A DNA stretch of 64,000 nt from Macquaria australasica (taxonomy: Eukaryota; Chordata; Actinopteri; Centrarchiformes; Percichthyidae): contig SEMN01000262.1 of the NCBI GenBank assembly GCA_005408345.1, positions 496,001 through 560,000 on the forward strand, given 5' to 3'. How positions within the stretch are numbered: position 1 is the first letter of the stretch; each line of letters begins with the position of its first letter. Position numbers and translations under genes: made by a program. Shown here piece by piece: positions 45,355 to 58,080 of this stretch. The notes below the pieces were generated by a model. The model saw nothing but the letters and a program-made list of their open reading frames with translations. It had not been told where the DNA came from and did not search any database.

Positions 45355-45648
45355 GTTGACAAAATACTCTCACTACAAGGACAAGGTCCATTTAGTAGTT
45401 GTTCTGGACCTGTTGATCATATCACATGATCTTCATCAGCAGATGAAGAGTTTGCCCAGTTGTCATGGAATTGTAGATACTCAAATTTTTCAGAGCACTT
45501 TTAAGCCAACATTAACAAGAAGCACGCAGAAAAAAATAAAATTTGATCATTTTTAGGGAACTGGTAAAAATAAAAAATAAAAAAACCCATCTGCTGATGA
45601 AGATCATGTGATTAGATCCTAAAGCTCTGGAACAGCTATTTTGTCAAC
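45355..45648. mobile_element. 294-bp inverted-repeat element with perfect 25-bp inner arms
   Basis: The segment at 45421-45445 (ATCACATGATCTTCATCAGC plus AGATG) is the exact reverse complement of 45588-45612. Weaker pairing continues outward to GTTGACAAAATA (45355-45366) against TATTTTGTCAAC (45637-45648). The whole is a hairpin-forming MITE-like unit with a spacer of about 140 bp and no ORF of note. The superfamily is not recognised. Confidence 0.75.
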
Positions 45649-45920
45649 TGCTGTTTCAGAGCAATAATGAACCTTTAAGCTGCTTCAAACATCTTAGTTG
45701 ATTGAGAGATAGTTGTAGCACTAGTGAGGGCTCTAGATGAGCAGCTCGTTCATTCTCTACATGCACTGTAACAAATCCAGGCTAAAACCCTCTGTTTCAG
45801 TGTATACATATTGATCCACATGCTTACACATTTTTGTATTTTATGTCAGAGCTACTGCAGGGAACAAAACAGGGCATTGCTGTGTTGTGCATTGTTGAGG
45901 ATGTGAGATACTTGAGTGAA

Positions 45921-45987
45921 TGTAATGCTATTAGCAGTGCAAATGTAATTCTATTAGTAGTGCAAAGTAATTCTATTAGTAGTGCAA
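45921..45987. repeat. 23-bp tandem repeat, three units
   Basis: Units start at 45921, 45944 and 45967. They share the core CTATTAGTAGTGCAA (CTATTAGCAGTGCAA in the first) with one- or two-base differences. Confidence 0.9.
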
Positions 45988-46087
45988 TGTAATACCACAG
46001 AGCAAATCTAATAAGATATGTATTATCAATGTCACAGCACTAAAACAGTGTTATGATTGTTAAGGGGCAAGCATGACTCTGTATGCG

Positions 46088-46115
46088 TTTTTTTTTTTTT
46101 TTTTTTTTTTTTTTT
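46088..46115. repeat. Poly-T tract (28 nt)
   Basis: An uninterrupted T run. It could be the tail of a minus-strand retroposon, but no body is recognised to its right. Confidence 0.93.
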
Positions 46116-48897
46116 CATTATGGGCTGGACTCAGCACACTTTCAAGCAATGCCAAACTAAAAAATCCAGCTGCTTTCTCAAGTCTCTAGTTCCATATGCA
46201 TCCTGTTCAATCCATATGTAACTGAGGATATGACTCTATCTCTTTGTTCATTTGCCATTCACAAAATATCAATACGACATTTGGGGGATATTTATTTCAT
46301 CCTCATATGACCAGACCTATCGTGCTGATATGGTTTGACTTTTACTGATGGAGAAAAAATATGTATTTCAAATTATGGCTAATCTATTTATCTTTGAGTG
46401 AAAAGAGGAGTTTATGGACCAAATTGTGTCATGTAAGCTAAGATTTTGACAGAAGCTCTATATATTAAAAGTCTAGATTTAAAAGTGTGTTTATTAGATA
46501 ATTTTTACTTCATAAAACATCCTATGTCATGAACGCATAGCACGTAATATGCATATATGTTGGAACATTTTGCAGCTGCTACTTTAGCTGTCGATGTCGT
46601 ACTTTCAGGGAATAAAAGGTTACTGAGAGACGACACACAATTTAAAAGAAGAAAAGAATTTTGGAAAGGAGGAGCTGTAGGACTCCAAGTACAGAGGGAA
46701 GGACAACATCTTCTCTCACCTTTCCAGCTGATGTGTGGGATGGGGGCCCCTTTGGTGAGCTTTGTTGTCAGCCGAGACAAACTGCAGCTCCTGGGAGTGC
46801 CCCAGATCTGACAGAAACCTCCCCCTCCATCAGTCACGTCATCTGAGTCAGTGAAGGAGTCTGCGCCCTGCTCGCGGTCACACTAACCAGGAGACACAAG
46901 CTGTTCCTCTCCAGGTGCTCATTAATGCACTTGTCCTTGATACCTCCACCATACAACAACACAAAGACAAACACATGCCTGCCGTGTTCTAATTACACTT
47001 GCGTGCACACACTCACAAGGATGTGCATCATGCATTTCACTAAGAGACTTGTAAATGTCAAACAACGGCAGGCACCCCTTTACTTCCCCCTCCTGCCGTT
47101 GCTGTTGCTGTTCTTGTCCTTTTTTTTTCTTTTTTGGCGGGGGGGGGGGTGCACACTGATAGGGACTGTTGTTGAAGCAGAGAGAGACAGAGCAAATGTA
47201 CTGCTATGTAAAGATGGTTCGAGCCTTTGAAGTGGGGGACGTTGGGGACAGCTGATAGGATAGTAGCTGGGCTGGAGGAATTCATCAAGCTTCCTTAGCA
47301 ATTAGCATATGGGCCTAATTATCATATGAAACCAATCCTCCATAAACAGCCTCTGCCTACAATATGACTTCCTATCCTTCTACATTATCACCCATCCCAC
47401 TGAAAAATGGTGAGCATGGATGACCCCAGTATTGTCTTATACTTCTCCTCTTCCAAGGCCTGCTTGAATAACTACCATACCTTCAATGTTCCTTTTTCCA
47501 TTATACAGTTAAGCCAGACAGTTAATTATCCAGGAGCAGGGAGGCCGGGTCTCTTTGCTGGCTGCGATAACGATATGCTTTGCTGGGCAGAGAATGAAGA
47601 GGGCCAGCCCACAGGGAGCCGTGCTGATGTCAGGCAATCTTTCAAAAAAAGGCCCAGGCAATTAGATGCACCAGTGCTACCAGGGATGACTAGTGTTATT
47701 GAGGATACTGGCTAGCTTCTCTAATGGGGGTATTTAGGGCAATTATGATAAAGATGTCAGGGCGACCTCCCCGCGACTGCTGCTTTTACAAGAGTTGCCT
47801 CTAAGTGCAAGATCACAGAGCAGAAATAAGGAGTGACTAAAGATGTGGCCAGTCCCGTGTGGAAGTCTTGCCACCAGCAGAACTGCACTTAAGTTTCGTC
47901 TCATGTGGAAAATACTGTCTAGAGGTGCTAAATGGGATAATCTGCCCTCAGAGTTGAGTTTTTATTGGAATTTTGGAGTCTATTATGACAGTCTCAAGAA
48001 AATAAACACTCCAGTGCTCAATTAAAGAGTAACGCCTGGCTGATTTGTTTCCATTTAGCATCAGATTCAGCACATCTGGCCCGGGGAGAGATCAGAGTAC
48101 TGTTATTATTTAATAGACGAGGGAAGCTGACCATCTGTAAGGTAGCAGAGCCCCACAAAGGGGCCTTTCATGTGGCTACTGTTGTACACTGCGTGCGTCT
48201 GAATTGTTTCCATACACCCGTTTACCTCAGTCATCACCTTTCCACCACTGGCATCCACCACCTCACATCAAAGTTACAGCTCAGGGACATAACCAAGAGC
48301 TACTGGTCACAGCACACACCTATAACCAGCCAGCCCGATTGCAATGTTAGCATATGCCATCCACATGGCTGGCATGACACTAAACACACACTGACTAATG
48401 TTTGAAGTAAGTTCAAAGAGGCAAAAGCAGAGGGAAAAGTGCAACGTGGAAGCAGCATGTATCCTCTTTCCTCCTTTAAAACGGCCAAACAGCTGGTCAT
48501 GTTCTTACAAAGAGCTCAGTACATTTCCATGATTGTTTTTATACTATATGACTATCTGTGGATAATGCACCATGATATCCCTCTCTCTGTAATAACCTCT
48601 CTGGGTAGATATTAGACAGTCAGGAAACAGCAACCCCACTATCCAGATGGAGAAAAGCTCTTCATTGAAGCACATTCCAAAAGTAAGTGTTTCTTTCTGT
48701 TGTAGTTCATGGAACAGAGCCATACACTATTCAGGAGAGACTGTGGAGATTAGATATGAAGTTTAATGCAATAAAGCCCTCGAAGTACACGAGCCTCTCA
48801 TTATAAAACTGTAAGGAAGGAGTGCTGCTAGAGAAAATTAAGCAGACAAGAGAAATGTAAAGCTTAATAAACCAGTTGTAGCGGCAGGGCTCTAATG

Positions 48898-49451
48898 ATG
48901 GCAATGTCGGTCTGTCTGTCTATTGGCCGTTTGGTCCACCGATTTTGGTCCAGACTGAAATATCTCAACAACTACCTCATGGATTGCCATGTGCAGACAT
49001 GGCATGATTCAGCAGAAGGAATCCTACTGACTTTGGTGATCGCCTGAATTTATTTCAAGCACCACCAGCAGGTTGACATTTGCGGTTTTAGTGAAATATT
49101 TCAAGAACTATTGGGTGGATTGCCATAAAATCTGGTGCAGACATACATGTCCCCCTCGGGATGAATTGTAATAACTTTGATCCCTTAACTTTTCATCTAG
49201 CTCCATCATCAGGTTGAAATTTCAATGTGTCCAATACTTTGGTTTATGATTAAATACCTGCAAAAATAACAGCGAGTCTCAGCTGCACTTTGTGTTTAGC
49301 ACTAATTATCAAATTAGCTAAACTAAGATGGTGAATGTGGTAAACATTAATCAGCAGCATGTTGTGATTGTGCTGACTTTAGCATTTTAACATTGCCTTG
49401 TCTAAGTAGAGCCTCACAGAGCTGGTAGCACGGCTGTAAACTTAGTCTTGT
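48898..49451. repeat. Widely dispersed teleost repeat with internal duplicated blocks
   Basis: It starts GGCAATGTCGGTCTGTCTGT and contains GGTCCAGACTGAAATATCTC, two divergent copies of a 'ggattgccat' block with following 'cagacat' (about 48980-49010 and 49115-49147), CCAATACTTTGGTTTATG, and a tail with GCCTCACAGAGCTGGTAGCA. I recognise this arrangement as a high-copy repeat of percomorph-type fish. Its origin (SINE-like or other) is not settled from sequence alone. No coding capacity. Confidence 0.8.
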
Positions 49452-51221
49452 TAGTGTAGATACAGCGTTCAAAAATTGCTGTAACTTGTCCTGATGTAGA
49501 TACTTTCAGATTTGTGTATTATTTTCAATGATATTACTGTTGCAAATACATTTATTTACCATATGTGAGTTATGTCCCTTAAAGTACCAAAACTACCAAA
49601 AAAAGTGATTGAATTTACCCATGAAATATCTGCACCTTTTTCCTGTGAAATGAAAGAATAACACAATAAGACAGCATTCAGGAGCACTCATTCAGCTTAA
49701 AGAATACAAATACCATGATGATCTCCTCCCCATGACCTGATTCTCCCTTTTTCCTAATTTACTCTAATTCCTAATGTTTCCATCTTACACTGGCTGCATT
49801 TCATTATTCGTCTTACTCCTTCTACAAAATGCTACCAAAGAATTCCAGCATCATAAGCAAATGGGCACGGGGGCCTCTCTGAAATACTAGCCAATCAATC
49901 AGGTCAGGTTTGCCCTTCTGGAGCAACAAGCCCCCATTCTACCCAGCCATCAGTCATGCCCCACCTCTGGTTGTCCTCTTGCCTATTTTCACACCATCTC
50001 TTTCACTCCACAGCTAACACGATGACTTATTATGTTTTCCAACTTGATTCCCCTTGATGTTTGCTCTCCAACTCTCTCGCCGCCTGTGAGTTACAATCCC
50101 GTCTGTCGATTTTCCATCACGATTGCTGGAGAATCAGCTCCAAATGTTTGGCAAAGTGTCAAAAGCAAGCAAGGGGAACCTGGAGAGAAAAGAGACTGCT
50201 TTGAATTTTGATCTTAATTTTCTGGCTATTTACCTTCATCAATAATATTTATCATGAAAAGGAATATCTGTTCCTCCAGAGAGGTTTCTGATGAGGGCAT
50301 AATTGTTGTGCAGTCACTATATTATCTTCACTTGGCGAGTTAAATGTTTCCAAGCACTATTCTGCGCAAGGTCAGTTAAAAAAGGAGAGGATGATAAAAA
50401 TCTTTTCTTGATAAATTGCCACTTGTGCAAATAAAATGTATAATGTCAGTACTGTGTGGAGGTGTATTGTCTTCTTGGGGGTAAGGCTTCGCCCCAGTGT
50501 AACAAAAATGAAACAAAAGTCAAAGCTTTTCCCAAAAGGGTGCAACATATGCCTGTACTGTAGAAGGTCACCTTTAAGGCTGCTATGCTACACTGTGCAC
50601 ACAGCCAAGAGGTGTATTTAAAACATCAGCTAAGCATCAACTAACAGCTTCACAGCCTGAGTGATTACACAAGGGTTTGTTTCTATCATTTGTTGTTGAT
50701 TGGTGAGGTGAGTTTGCGAGGAGCTTCTTCACCCTCCACATTTTGTCACAGGTGTAGAGAGATGAGATTAGGGAATTTGTCTTACCATAATAAACCTAAA
50801 TTGTGAACAAATCATCCTGAAAATTGCTGAGAAAGTTCATAAATCAAAGCCCTGCAGATACCCATTCCATTAAAAGCAAAGCATAACCTTGCAAATTGCA
50901 GCCGCCTGAGTCATTTTGTTCCATTAGAGAGGGGTGTTTCTCTTGATGCAAATGGATAATCAAGAGCTCTGCATCGGGTCTGGACGGAGGACCAGCATGA
51001 CCTGCTGTGTGTATATAAACCCCAGCTGTAGTGATGGATGGCTGGCTTGACAGAGTGTTGTTCTGTGATGTAGTGGAAGAAGGATCCCACTGTGACACCC
51101 ATCCACCATCACGCACCCAAACCTCTCAAAACACCACACGTATCTTTGTCTGCAGATGCTGAAATGAGGATGTGTGACAAAGAAATTTGTTTGAAAGAGT
51201 AGGTGTAATGAAAGGGTAAAA

Positions 51222-51222
<1 letters not shown>

Positions 51223-51290
<68 letters not shown>
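51223..51290. repeat. (TG)n microsatellite, 68 bp
   Basis: 34 uninterrupted TG units. The overlapping frames are repeat translations. Confidence 0.98.
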
Positions 51291-51294
<4 letters not shown>

Positions 51295-52075
51295 TGCATA
51301 ATCGGGAACACATAACAGCTCACTTGTCTGATTACATCAGAGACACAACAGGAGTGAATCAGTCACCTTTGCTACACAAGCTCCACTCCTCTATTGTTTT
51401 CTACTCCATCTGTGGTCAACAGGAGGATAACAAAAGAAAAAGGCAGAGAAAAAGGGTGAGAACAAGACCAACCATCCTTCCAGGAAGGACCCTGAAGGGT
51501 TTGGAGCCCTGAAAAATAAGGCTAATTTGAAGGTCATTTAAAGAGCGCCAGGCGGTGCAGCTCAGGAGGGGGGCCTCGTAACAAGTGCAGTGGGGAGCAG
51601 CTTGGGTTGCACCGCTGTGAGGTAGGCGCTCCGACGCTCTCCCTGGTGCTCTTCATCAATCTCTCCCATCCACAGAGAGCCTCCTCTGACCCACATAGCA
51701 GCCAGAGGGAGGGGGTTGCCTTTCTTCCATTATTGATACCACTGCATCACACAACCTGCACTTACCTGAACCAAGTGAGCAGAGGAGCCGCAAAGGTCAG
51801 AGGACCACAGGCAGACATTTACATTCATAGTCGAAGGTAAGTGACAAAATCCTCCCTTTTGATATTCCCATTCGTGACCATTCATTTTGGAAGCATATTC
51901 TTACGGGTGGGGTTAAATGTATGGTGTGGTCAAGTCTTAAGTGTCAGCAATTCATTTCAGCTTTAAGCAGAGGGCATCAAGTTCTTTTGCAGTCAGCATC
52001 CTGCTCAAAGTGCTCAAAGTGGCAGTACAAAAGTTTTCTCATCATTACATCAGAAAAAGTCCTCTGAAACATTAC

Positions 52076-52171
52076 CGACTGACTTTTTGGACATTAAATG
52101 TGCATCTCAGATTATATGTTAATAACGACTGACTTTTTGGACATTAAATGTGCATCTCAGATTATATGTTA
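52076..52171. repeat. 50-bp tandem duplication (two copies)
   Basis: 46 identical bases (starting CGACTGACTTTTTGGACATT) occur at 52076-52121 and again at 52126-52171, with a 4-bp linker. The identity suggests a recent duplication, or an assembly duplication. Confidence 0.97.
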
Positions 52172-55100
52172 GGTAAAGTGAGGTGGAAAAAATCTAATGT
52201 TCATATAACTGCAAAAAAGTGACATTCTTTTGGACAGAGAGGTTCTCCGTTTCTTGTTTTTCCTGGACAGATGCCGCACATTTTACACATGTAGTTAGAG
52301 AAGCAGGTGAAACGTGTTTATGCTGGACCCCTCTGTAGCATAAGCACAATTAACTGTGAATTACAGCACTCTCGAGTGAGCGAACGGGCAGGCGAACTTG
52401 CTGATTTTCGCCTGGTTAACAACAACGCGATAGGAGCTGCAAGGCTGGACCACAGTGTACCAAGGACAAGGAGCTGCACCATCCTCTCATCATTTGAAGG
52501 GATGTCCTTGGCAGTGCTATCTTTCTGTGTGTGTGTGTGTATGTTTTGGTATTGAGGGTGCAGAGATACAGACAAACCCCTCTACATTATTCTGGAAATG
52601 TCTGGCAAACAGTTGCTGATCCATGTTTTAGCAGCTAAAGCTTGATTGCAGGGCCAGCGGAAGAAGATGAAACTCCCCCATACACATATCTCCCTGTCAC
52701 AGTGCTGCTAAAACTGCAATTATGAAGGAATGTACGCGCTGTCAGCACACAAAACACAGTTATTGGTTTAGTGCGCCATTGTCTAAACAAAGAATGGCAA
52801 TATCACCTCCAAAGCTCTCCGTAATCTTTGATTTTGACATTCAATAGAAAGGAGAGAAGAAGCTTTAGTGGCCAAACAATAGTAGATTTGTTTGCTGCAT
52901 ATGCTTCAAATTAGGCCAAGGTTTGGGTAAGGATAAACACAAGTTTAAGCCATTCTAAGTCTTTGTCATAGCAGAGAACAATTCACATTTGAATATAAAA
53001 CTATTGTTGAACAAAGCACTGGCATGGAACGACACTGCTGGATGGAAAGAGAGCTTATCTTATCGTACTGTGACTATCATGTCTTTGCGGTGGACAGCTT
53101 CAGTCAGTTCAAAGGAAGGAGTGCCTGGTTTAAGTGCCTGGCTTTGTTTCTAGTTCTTAACGGCGGCATTACTCGCACAAATACTTTGATTTCGGTACTG
53201 AAGCACATTTCTTATTCTATGTGCGAATAACATGCTTTATCTGAAGTGCAGCAGCTGTGAAGACACTGGTGTATTTGCTGCGAGTCAGAATAGGATAACT
53301 TTGTTAAAGTGATAAACCACTCGTGCAATTTAACAGCCATAGGGTTGTGCCAGTTTTCCCCAAATTTGGAATTTCAGTTGAAAATAAATAAATCCACATT
53401 GTTGTTCTCAAAGATAAAACAGGAATTTCAGAGTGTCTCACACAGGTATTGGTATACTTGATTAATACTTTTTAAAATAATCTAAGACATAAAATGTGTC
53501 ACATTAAATATCATCTACTCTATGACTTCCTCCTCTAAACACTGTTTGTCATGACAGGGGCTTATGTTCATTGCTGAGGGGTGGGTGTCTGTGGGTTAAC
53601 TAACACAGGAAGTGGGGACAGCTGTACAAAAAGTAAGGTGCTAGTTTGTGGCTTTAATAAATAACTGTGACATATCTGAGAAGCATGAGCATAATATGAA
53701 TGAGTATTCAGAAAACAGAAAATATTTTGACAGAAAATTAGTCCAAAAAGGGCAGAGTTTGTACACATTCATTTATGTGAAAATTGGATAAATAAATTGT
53801 TTTCTTGTTATGCAAGAGTAGCACATTTCTGTGTTGGCAGGTAAAACACTTAGCTGGGTGGAGTTGTGCATTAAGACATACTAATATCTGGTCTCAATTG
53901 CCTTGTTAGCTGACTACTAAATGTGAACAATCAAACAACAAATGATCTCTTTATGAAACTGCTTTAATAGTTCCAGAGAGATACTTTTGCAAATGTATGA
54001 TATTTTCTATTGTTTTATAGAGAAAAAACAAATTTTATGGCTTTAAACTCATAATGATGCATTACAATAAAACCAAAGAATAAAAAGGACAATCTTGCCA
54101 CCAGCGAATCCTGCTGCATGTCGATAACAATGTTTCTGCACAAGCTGGGTGACAGTGTGGTTTCTTACCTAGGCTGTCTGTGACCGCACAGTTGTGTGGC
54201 AAAAGTTCAGTGCACAACTTGAGGAAATTCACCCTTAGTCTCATGTGCAACTAGATGCAAGACACAGGTTTCATGACTAATCATGTGATTTTTTTAACAC
54301 ATTTTTTCTTTTTTCGTATTAATTGATGAAATTCTACAGTAACAGTATGTCGAGCTGTTATCCTGCTTGAAAATGTAGAGTTTCTGCTGCTGCTGCCACC
54401 TTCCAACAGACAAGGAGGTTTTCTGTTTTCATCTAAAGCTTTGGGTTTGCAAGTGAAGTTGACAAGGCTGCCATGAGCCTTTTTAACTGTGAACAGGAAG
54501 GGCAAGTGCTAAAGCGCTTCAGGGCAGATTTCTATGGTCGAGTGTCTTGACAGATGAAAATGGAGTAATTGTAAACACAGGACTCAACTCAGACATTGGA
54601 TGTTCTAAGCTACAAAACAATGAATTAAAAGCTCTTATTAGCATCATATTGCATTGTTGTTTTTTTAAGGACTAACACTTTGGTATAATTTCAAAGCAGG
54701 CCTGGCATTTTAGGGAGAAAACCTTTTTCAGAATCAAATATTTAGAGCCATTGTATGATTACAACAAAGTTTACTGGCACCACTTTTACTGTTTCTTTCA
54801 CGGGATTGGCTTCAGTAAAGTTATTCACCGTTAATGTTTCTTGGAATGGGTCCATGGAAAATGGAGAACTTTGAAAGTCTGAGGTGTATAGGGTAAACAT
54901 ACATTAAAAACATGTTTTTCTTCCACTGCCTGCATGGGTTGTAGCTAAACCTACAGTGTGCATAGAGTTGAACCAGGAAGCTCTGTAGGTCACGTGTAAA
55001 AGGGTTACCCCACAGATCCAGTGAGTTAAAATGCATATACATGAATCCCAAAATGTTCAATGAGGTGTCATAGTTTATAGGTGCCATAGTTTTTAAGTAA

Positions 55101-55854
55101 TACCTGGATTATGGTCTGGATTCTCTGAAGCTCTTGTCCAGAAAGTAAGTGGTGAAGGGGTCATAAATTGGAGGGGCAATCCTGCTGAATTAAAATGAGC
55201 AATAAAAGGACAAAGAAAGTTACGCTGGAGGAGGATGTACACCAGCCAAAAATCACTAATCACAAAAATCAAAAACAAAGACTGATTTAAAAATGTTTCG
55301 ACAGCATTGCTCAGTTTATCTATGTATCTGCCCATTCTGCATAATGTTAAAATGTCCAACAACCCAGGAATCCAAACGTTCTTCTAACAAATGGCTCATT
55401 ACTGATCTCTAAAGTATTAACTCATTAACTTTTTGTAAAGTACGCCTTATTAGAAAACTGTACCAAAAGTTACAGATGTGACTGCAGATCTGTAGAGAGG
55501 ATATCTGAAAACTGACACTGCAGACAGTGTGAAAAACACCATTAGATAGAAACTTAAGATGAAAATGCAACTCTTTCAATAATTTGTCCACTGTATACCA
55601 CAGGTTTACGTTGCAGCCTCACAATGTGGTTGGAATAAAACAGTAGAATGATTAGAAGTGTTTGAATGGAGTTTGGCAAGGTGGAGAAATTTTAAGTGCT
55701 CACCCTCCGCCTCTCATCATCCACCCCCACACACTCCGTTGAATGTCTACACATACACACATGTACACAGATGTCAGAGAGGTCTGAGTGACTCTACCCC
55801 TGTCACTGGGTGCCTGCTGTGAAAACAGCACCCCCCACCCCCACCCCCCTCTCT

Positions 55855-55883
55855 TCCTCCTCCTCCTCCTCCTCCTCCTCCTC
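55855..55883. repeat. (TCC)n run within a C-rich pyrimidine tract
   Basis: About nine TCC units, preceded by C-rich sequence from 55828 and followed by more pyrimidines. The opposite strand gives a meaningless poly-Arg frame. Confidence 0.93.
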
Positions 55884-57652
55884 GCCTCACCCCCCTCCCC
55901 TCTTTCCCTCTTCTCTGGACGCCAGCCTGACATACCAGACCTTGTTCGTTAGCGCATATTTTTACCCACCGTTACTAAATTAGGAAGCCAGAGGGAGCAA
56001 ATGGAGTGTGGCTGCCAAGGCAGAAGAAGAAGGGTCTGATCAGGCCTGGGTTTGCTGAGGGCCCATGCCAACCCTACCAGCTTCATTAAGAGCCACTTGG
56101 GTTTCAGAAATAGAAGCCCAACAGGGACCGGGGCCAAACAGAGCCCTGAACGGCCAGCCAAAAACTCACGGGACAAACAAACAAATAAACGGGTTGTCTC
56201 ATGGCCTGCCAGAATCAACCGGCAGCAGCCATCCCAAGGAGCCATAAGAAGTTATCTTAGGCAGTCTTGCACACAAAATGTGCCCTGCCCCGAGTTTAAA
56301 AGTGGTGACAGTACATATACTGCCAGCCCGATACAGAATAAATTAACCTAGAAAGCTGTCTCCGGAGACCAATTTCTCAAAGCAGCCACAAAGACGTTAC
56401 TTCTTGTTTATTTGGCATGGATTTTGGGCACTGATGTAAGAAAGGATATTTTCACAAGGAAATGTACATTTCCTCTTCTCGCTATTGGCATATAGCATTT
56501 ATGTCTATGAAAGTACTGAATGATGTGGAACACAGGCATACCTTATCTGTATATTTAAAACCATGTTTTATTTTAATTCTGAGAAGCCTTCTTCATCTCC
56601 ATCTACACTTACAATTCAGATCTATACTACTACAAATATTATGCACATTATAAAATGGATGAACAACGTAGAGCATTGAAATAAATTGCAAACTCCTTGT
56701 TATATAATAAATAACTAAACAGAAGGGAAAGCATGTTGCTATGTAGAAGATTTAATCTGTTTTATTTGCAGGAGATTTGGACAGAAGACAGAGCCTGTGA
56801 GCAAATTACATTATTTATTTTTATATCTCAGGCAGTGGTATTTCAGAGAACCACAAACAATTAAAAACACTGTAGGAAAAAGTGCTTTCTTTTTTTTTTT
56901 TACAAAAGGTTGAAAAACCATAGAAGATCATCTTTCAGGTTCATTGTTTACCATTTCATCTGAATGGCACCTCTCAACATGTGCACTACCATGACTTCAG
57001 TCCATTTAGCACCCAGCCATTAAAACTAATGAGCTATTAGCAGCCAAACAACTCAATGCTGCCACTCCTATACAGTATATTAACCAATAAGGATACAGAG
57101 AATGTATGGCCCTAATTTCTACATAGGATGGTTTGGATTGACTGACAGAGCTGCATATTTTTCTTCTAGTCATGGTGATGCATTTGATTATATGGCCCTT
57201 GCAGGTAACTTTCATCATAAAAACATTGACAGGCAAAATGATGTTCATGTTGTACAATATTTTTGACTGTTGGCATGTGGATGTGACAAAATTATGGTTA
57301 ACTAAAATAAGTAACATCTTCAGAGGTCTGAGAAAACATGAAATGAAGGGTCTGATAAGTGCTGAAGACGCAGTTTGGATAATACTGCAAAAGGAAGGAT
57401 GGCCCTGGGGTTTACCTATTGCAGAGTTTAACACTTTGAAATGTGCATGCCCTTAGGAGAGGACAAAATCCCAGCCATCACTTCTTAAAAGAGCACAATA
57501 TCATAACACTCCCTTGAGCACAACTGTAAAACCTTCAGTAAATCTGGAACCTTTACTCTTGTGTTAGTATACTGCCATCTTGTGGAGATATTAGAATACT
57601 ACAATTCACATGTTCAAAACATGTTAAAGAGTTCTCACATACTGTACATATA

Positions 57653-57658
57653 TTGTGT

Positions 57659-57697
<39 letters not shown>

Positions 57698-57823
57698 TAT
57701 TGTATATACATATATTTATATATATATATATATACACTGTATATGTGTATACACTCATACACATATATATACTATATATATATATATATATACTGTACAT
57801 ATACTATATACATATACTGTATA

Positions 57824-57888
<65 letters not shown>

Positions 57889-57926
57889 ATGTGTGTGTAT
57901 CTATATCTATATATATGTATATCTGA
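57653..57926. repeat. AT-rich compound microsatellite
   Basis: Successive TA, TATAC and TATG blocks, with the longest pure TA block at about 57828-57884. All Tyr/Ile-rich frames here are repeat translations. Similar AT/TG sequence resumes after the Tc1-like fragment, at 58004-58080. Confidence 0.95.
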
Positions 57927-58003
57927 CAGGTGCCATTGTGACGAGGTAATCAATGTTCCTTCACTTCACCTGTCAGTGGTCATAAAGTTGTGGCTGATAG
58001 TAT
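57927..58003 (-). mobile_element. Terminal fragment of a Tc1/mariner-type transposon
   Basis: Read on the minus strand it contains ATCAGCCACAACTTTATGAC, CACTGACAGGTGAAGTGAA, a CATTGATTACCTCGT block and ACAATGGCACCTGTCA. These are the ordered landmarks of the terminal region of a Tc1-like family that is very common in fish. Only about 77 bp of one end remain; no transposase or second end is present. It is bounded on both sides by TA-rich microsatellite, consistent with Tc1 insertion at TA. Confidence 0.75.
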
Positions 58004-58080
58004 ATGTGTGTGTGTATGTGTGTGTGAGTGTATACACATATACAGTATATATATATATACGTATGTGTATCTATATATAC

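Larger units (their letters stand above)
43671..48897. other. Intergenic stretch: repeats and one exon-like island, no assigned gene
   Basis: It contains an inverted-repeat element (45355-45648), a three-unit 23-bp tandem repeat (45921-45987), a poly-T tract and a T-run/G-run junction (47121-47149). An exon-like open segment on the minus strand (about 46728-46889) is described under findings. Homeobox-site-like, conserved-looking sequence appears around 47281-47340. No protein family is recognised. Confidence 0.55.
49452..57652. other. Intergenic stretch upstream of ttc23, no recognisable gene
   Basis: It holds a TG array (51223-51290), a 50-bp tandem duplication (52076-52171), a CCT-type pyrimidine run (55855-55883), and conserved-looking but non-coding islands at about 50090-50330 and 55990-56345, where both strands stay open for about 98 codons. 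The paired minus-strand frames at 54821-55087 and 55093-55362 were examined for leucine-rich repeats of lrrc28 and do not match. No RNA gene was seen. Confidence 0.55.

Noticed and set aside
54821..55362. Two neighbouring minus-strand ORFs considered as lrrc28 exons because of an NSLDLWGNPF stretch
   Set aside because: A single LxLxxN-like match without the repeating spacing of leucine-rich repeats, and no similarity to the conserved LRRC28 segments I know.
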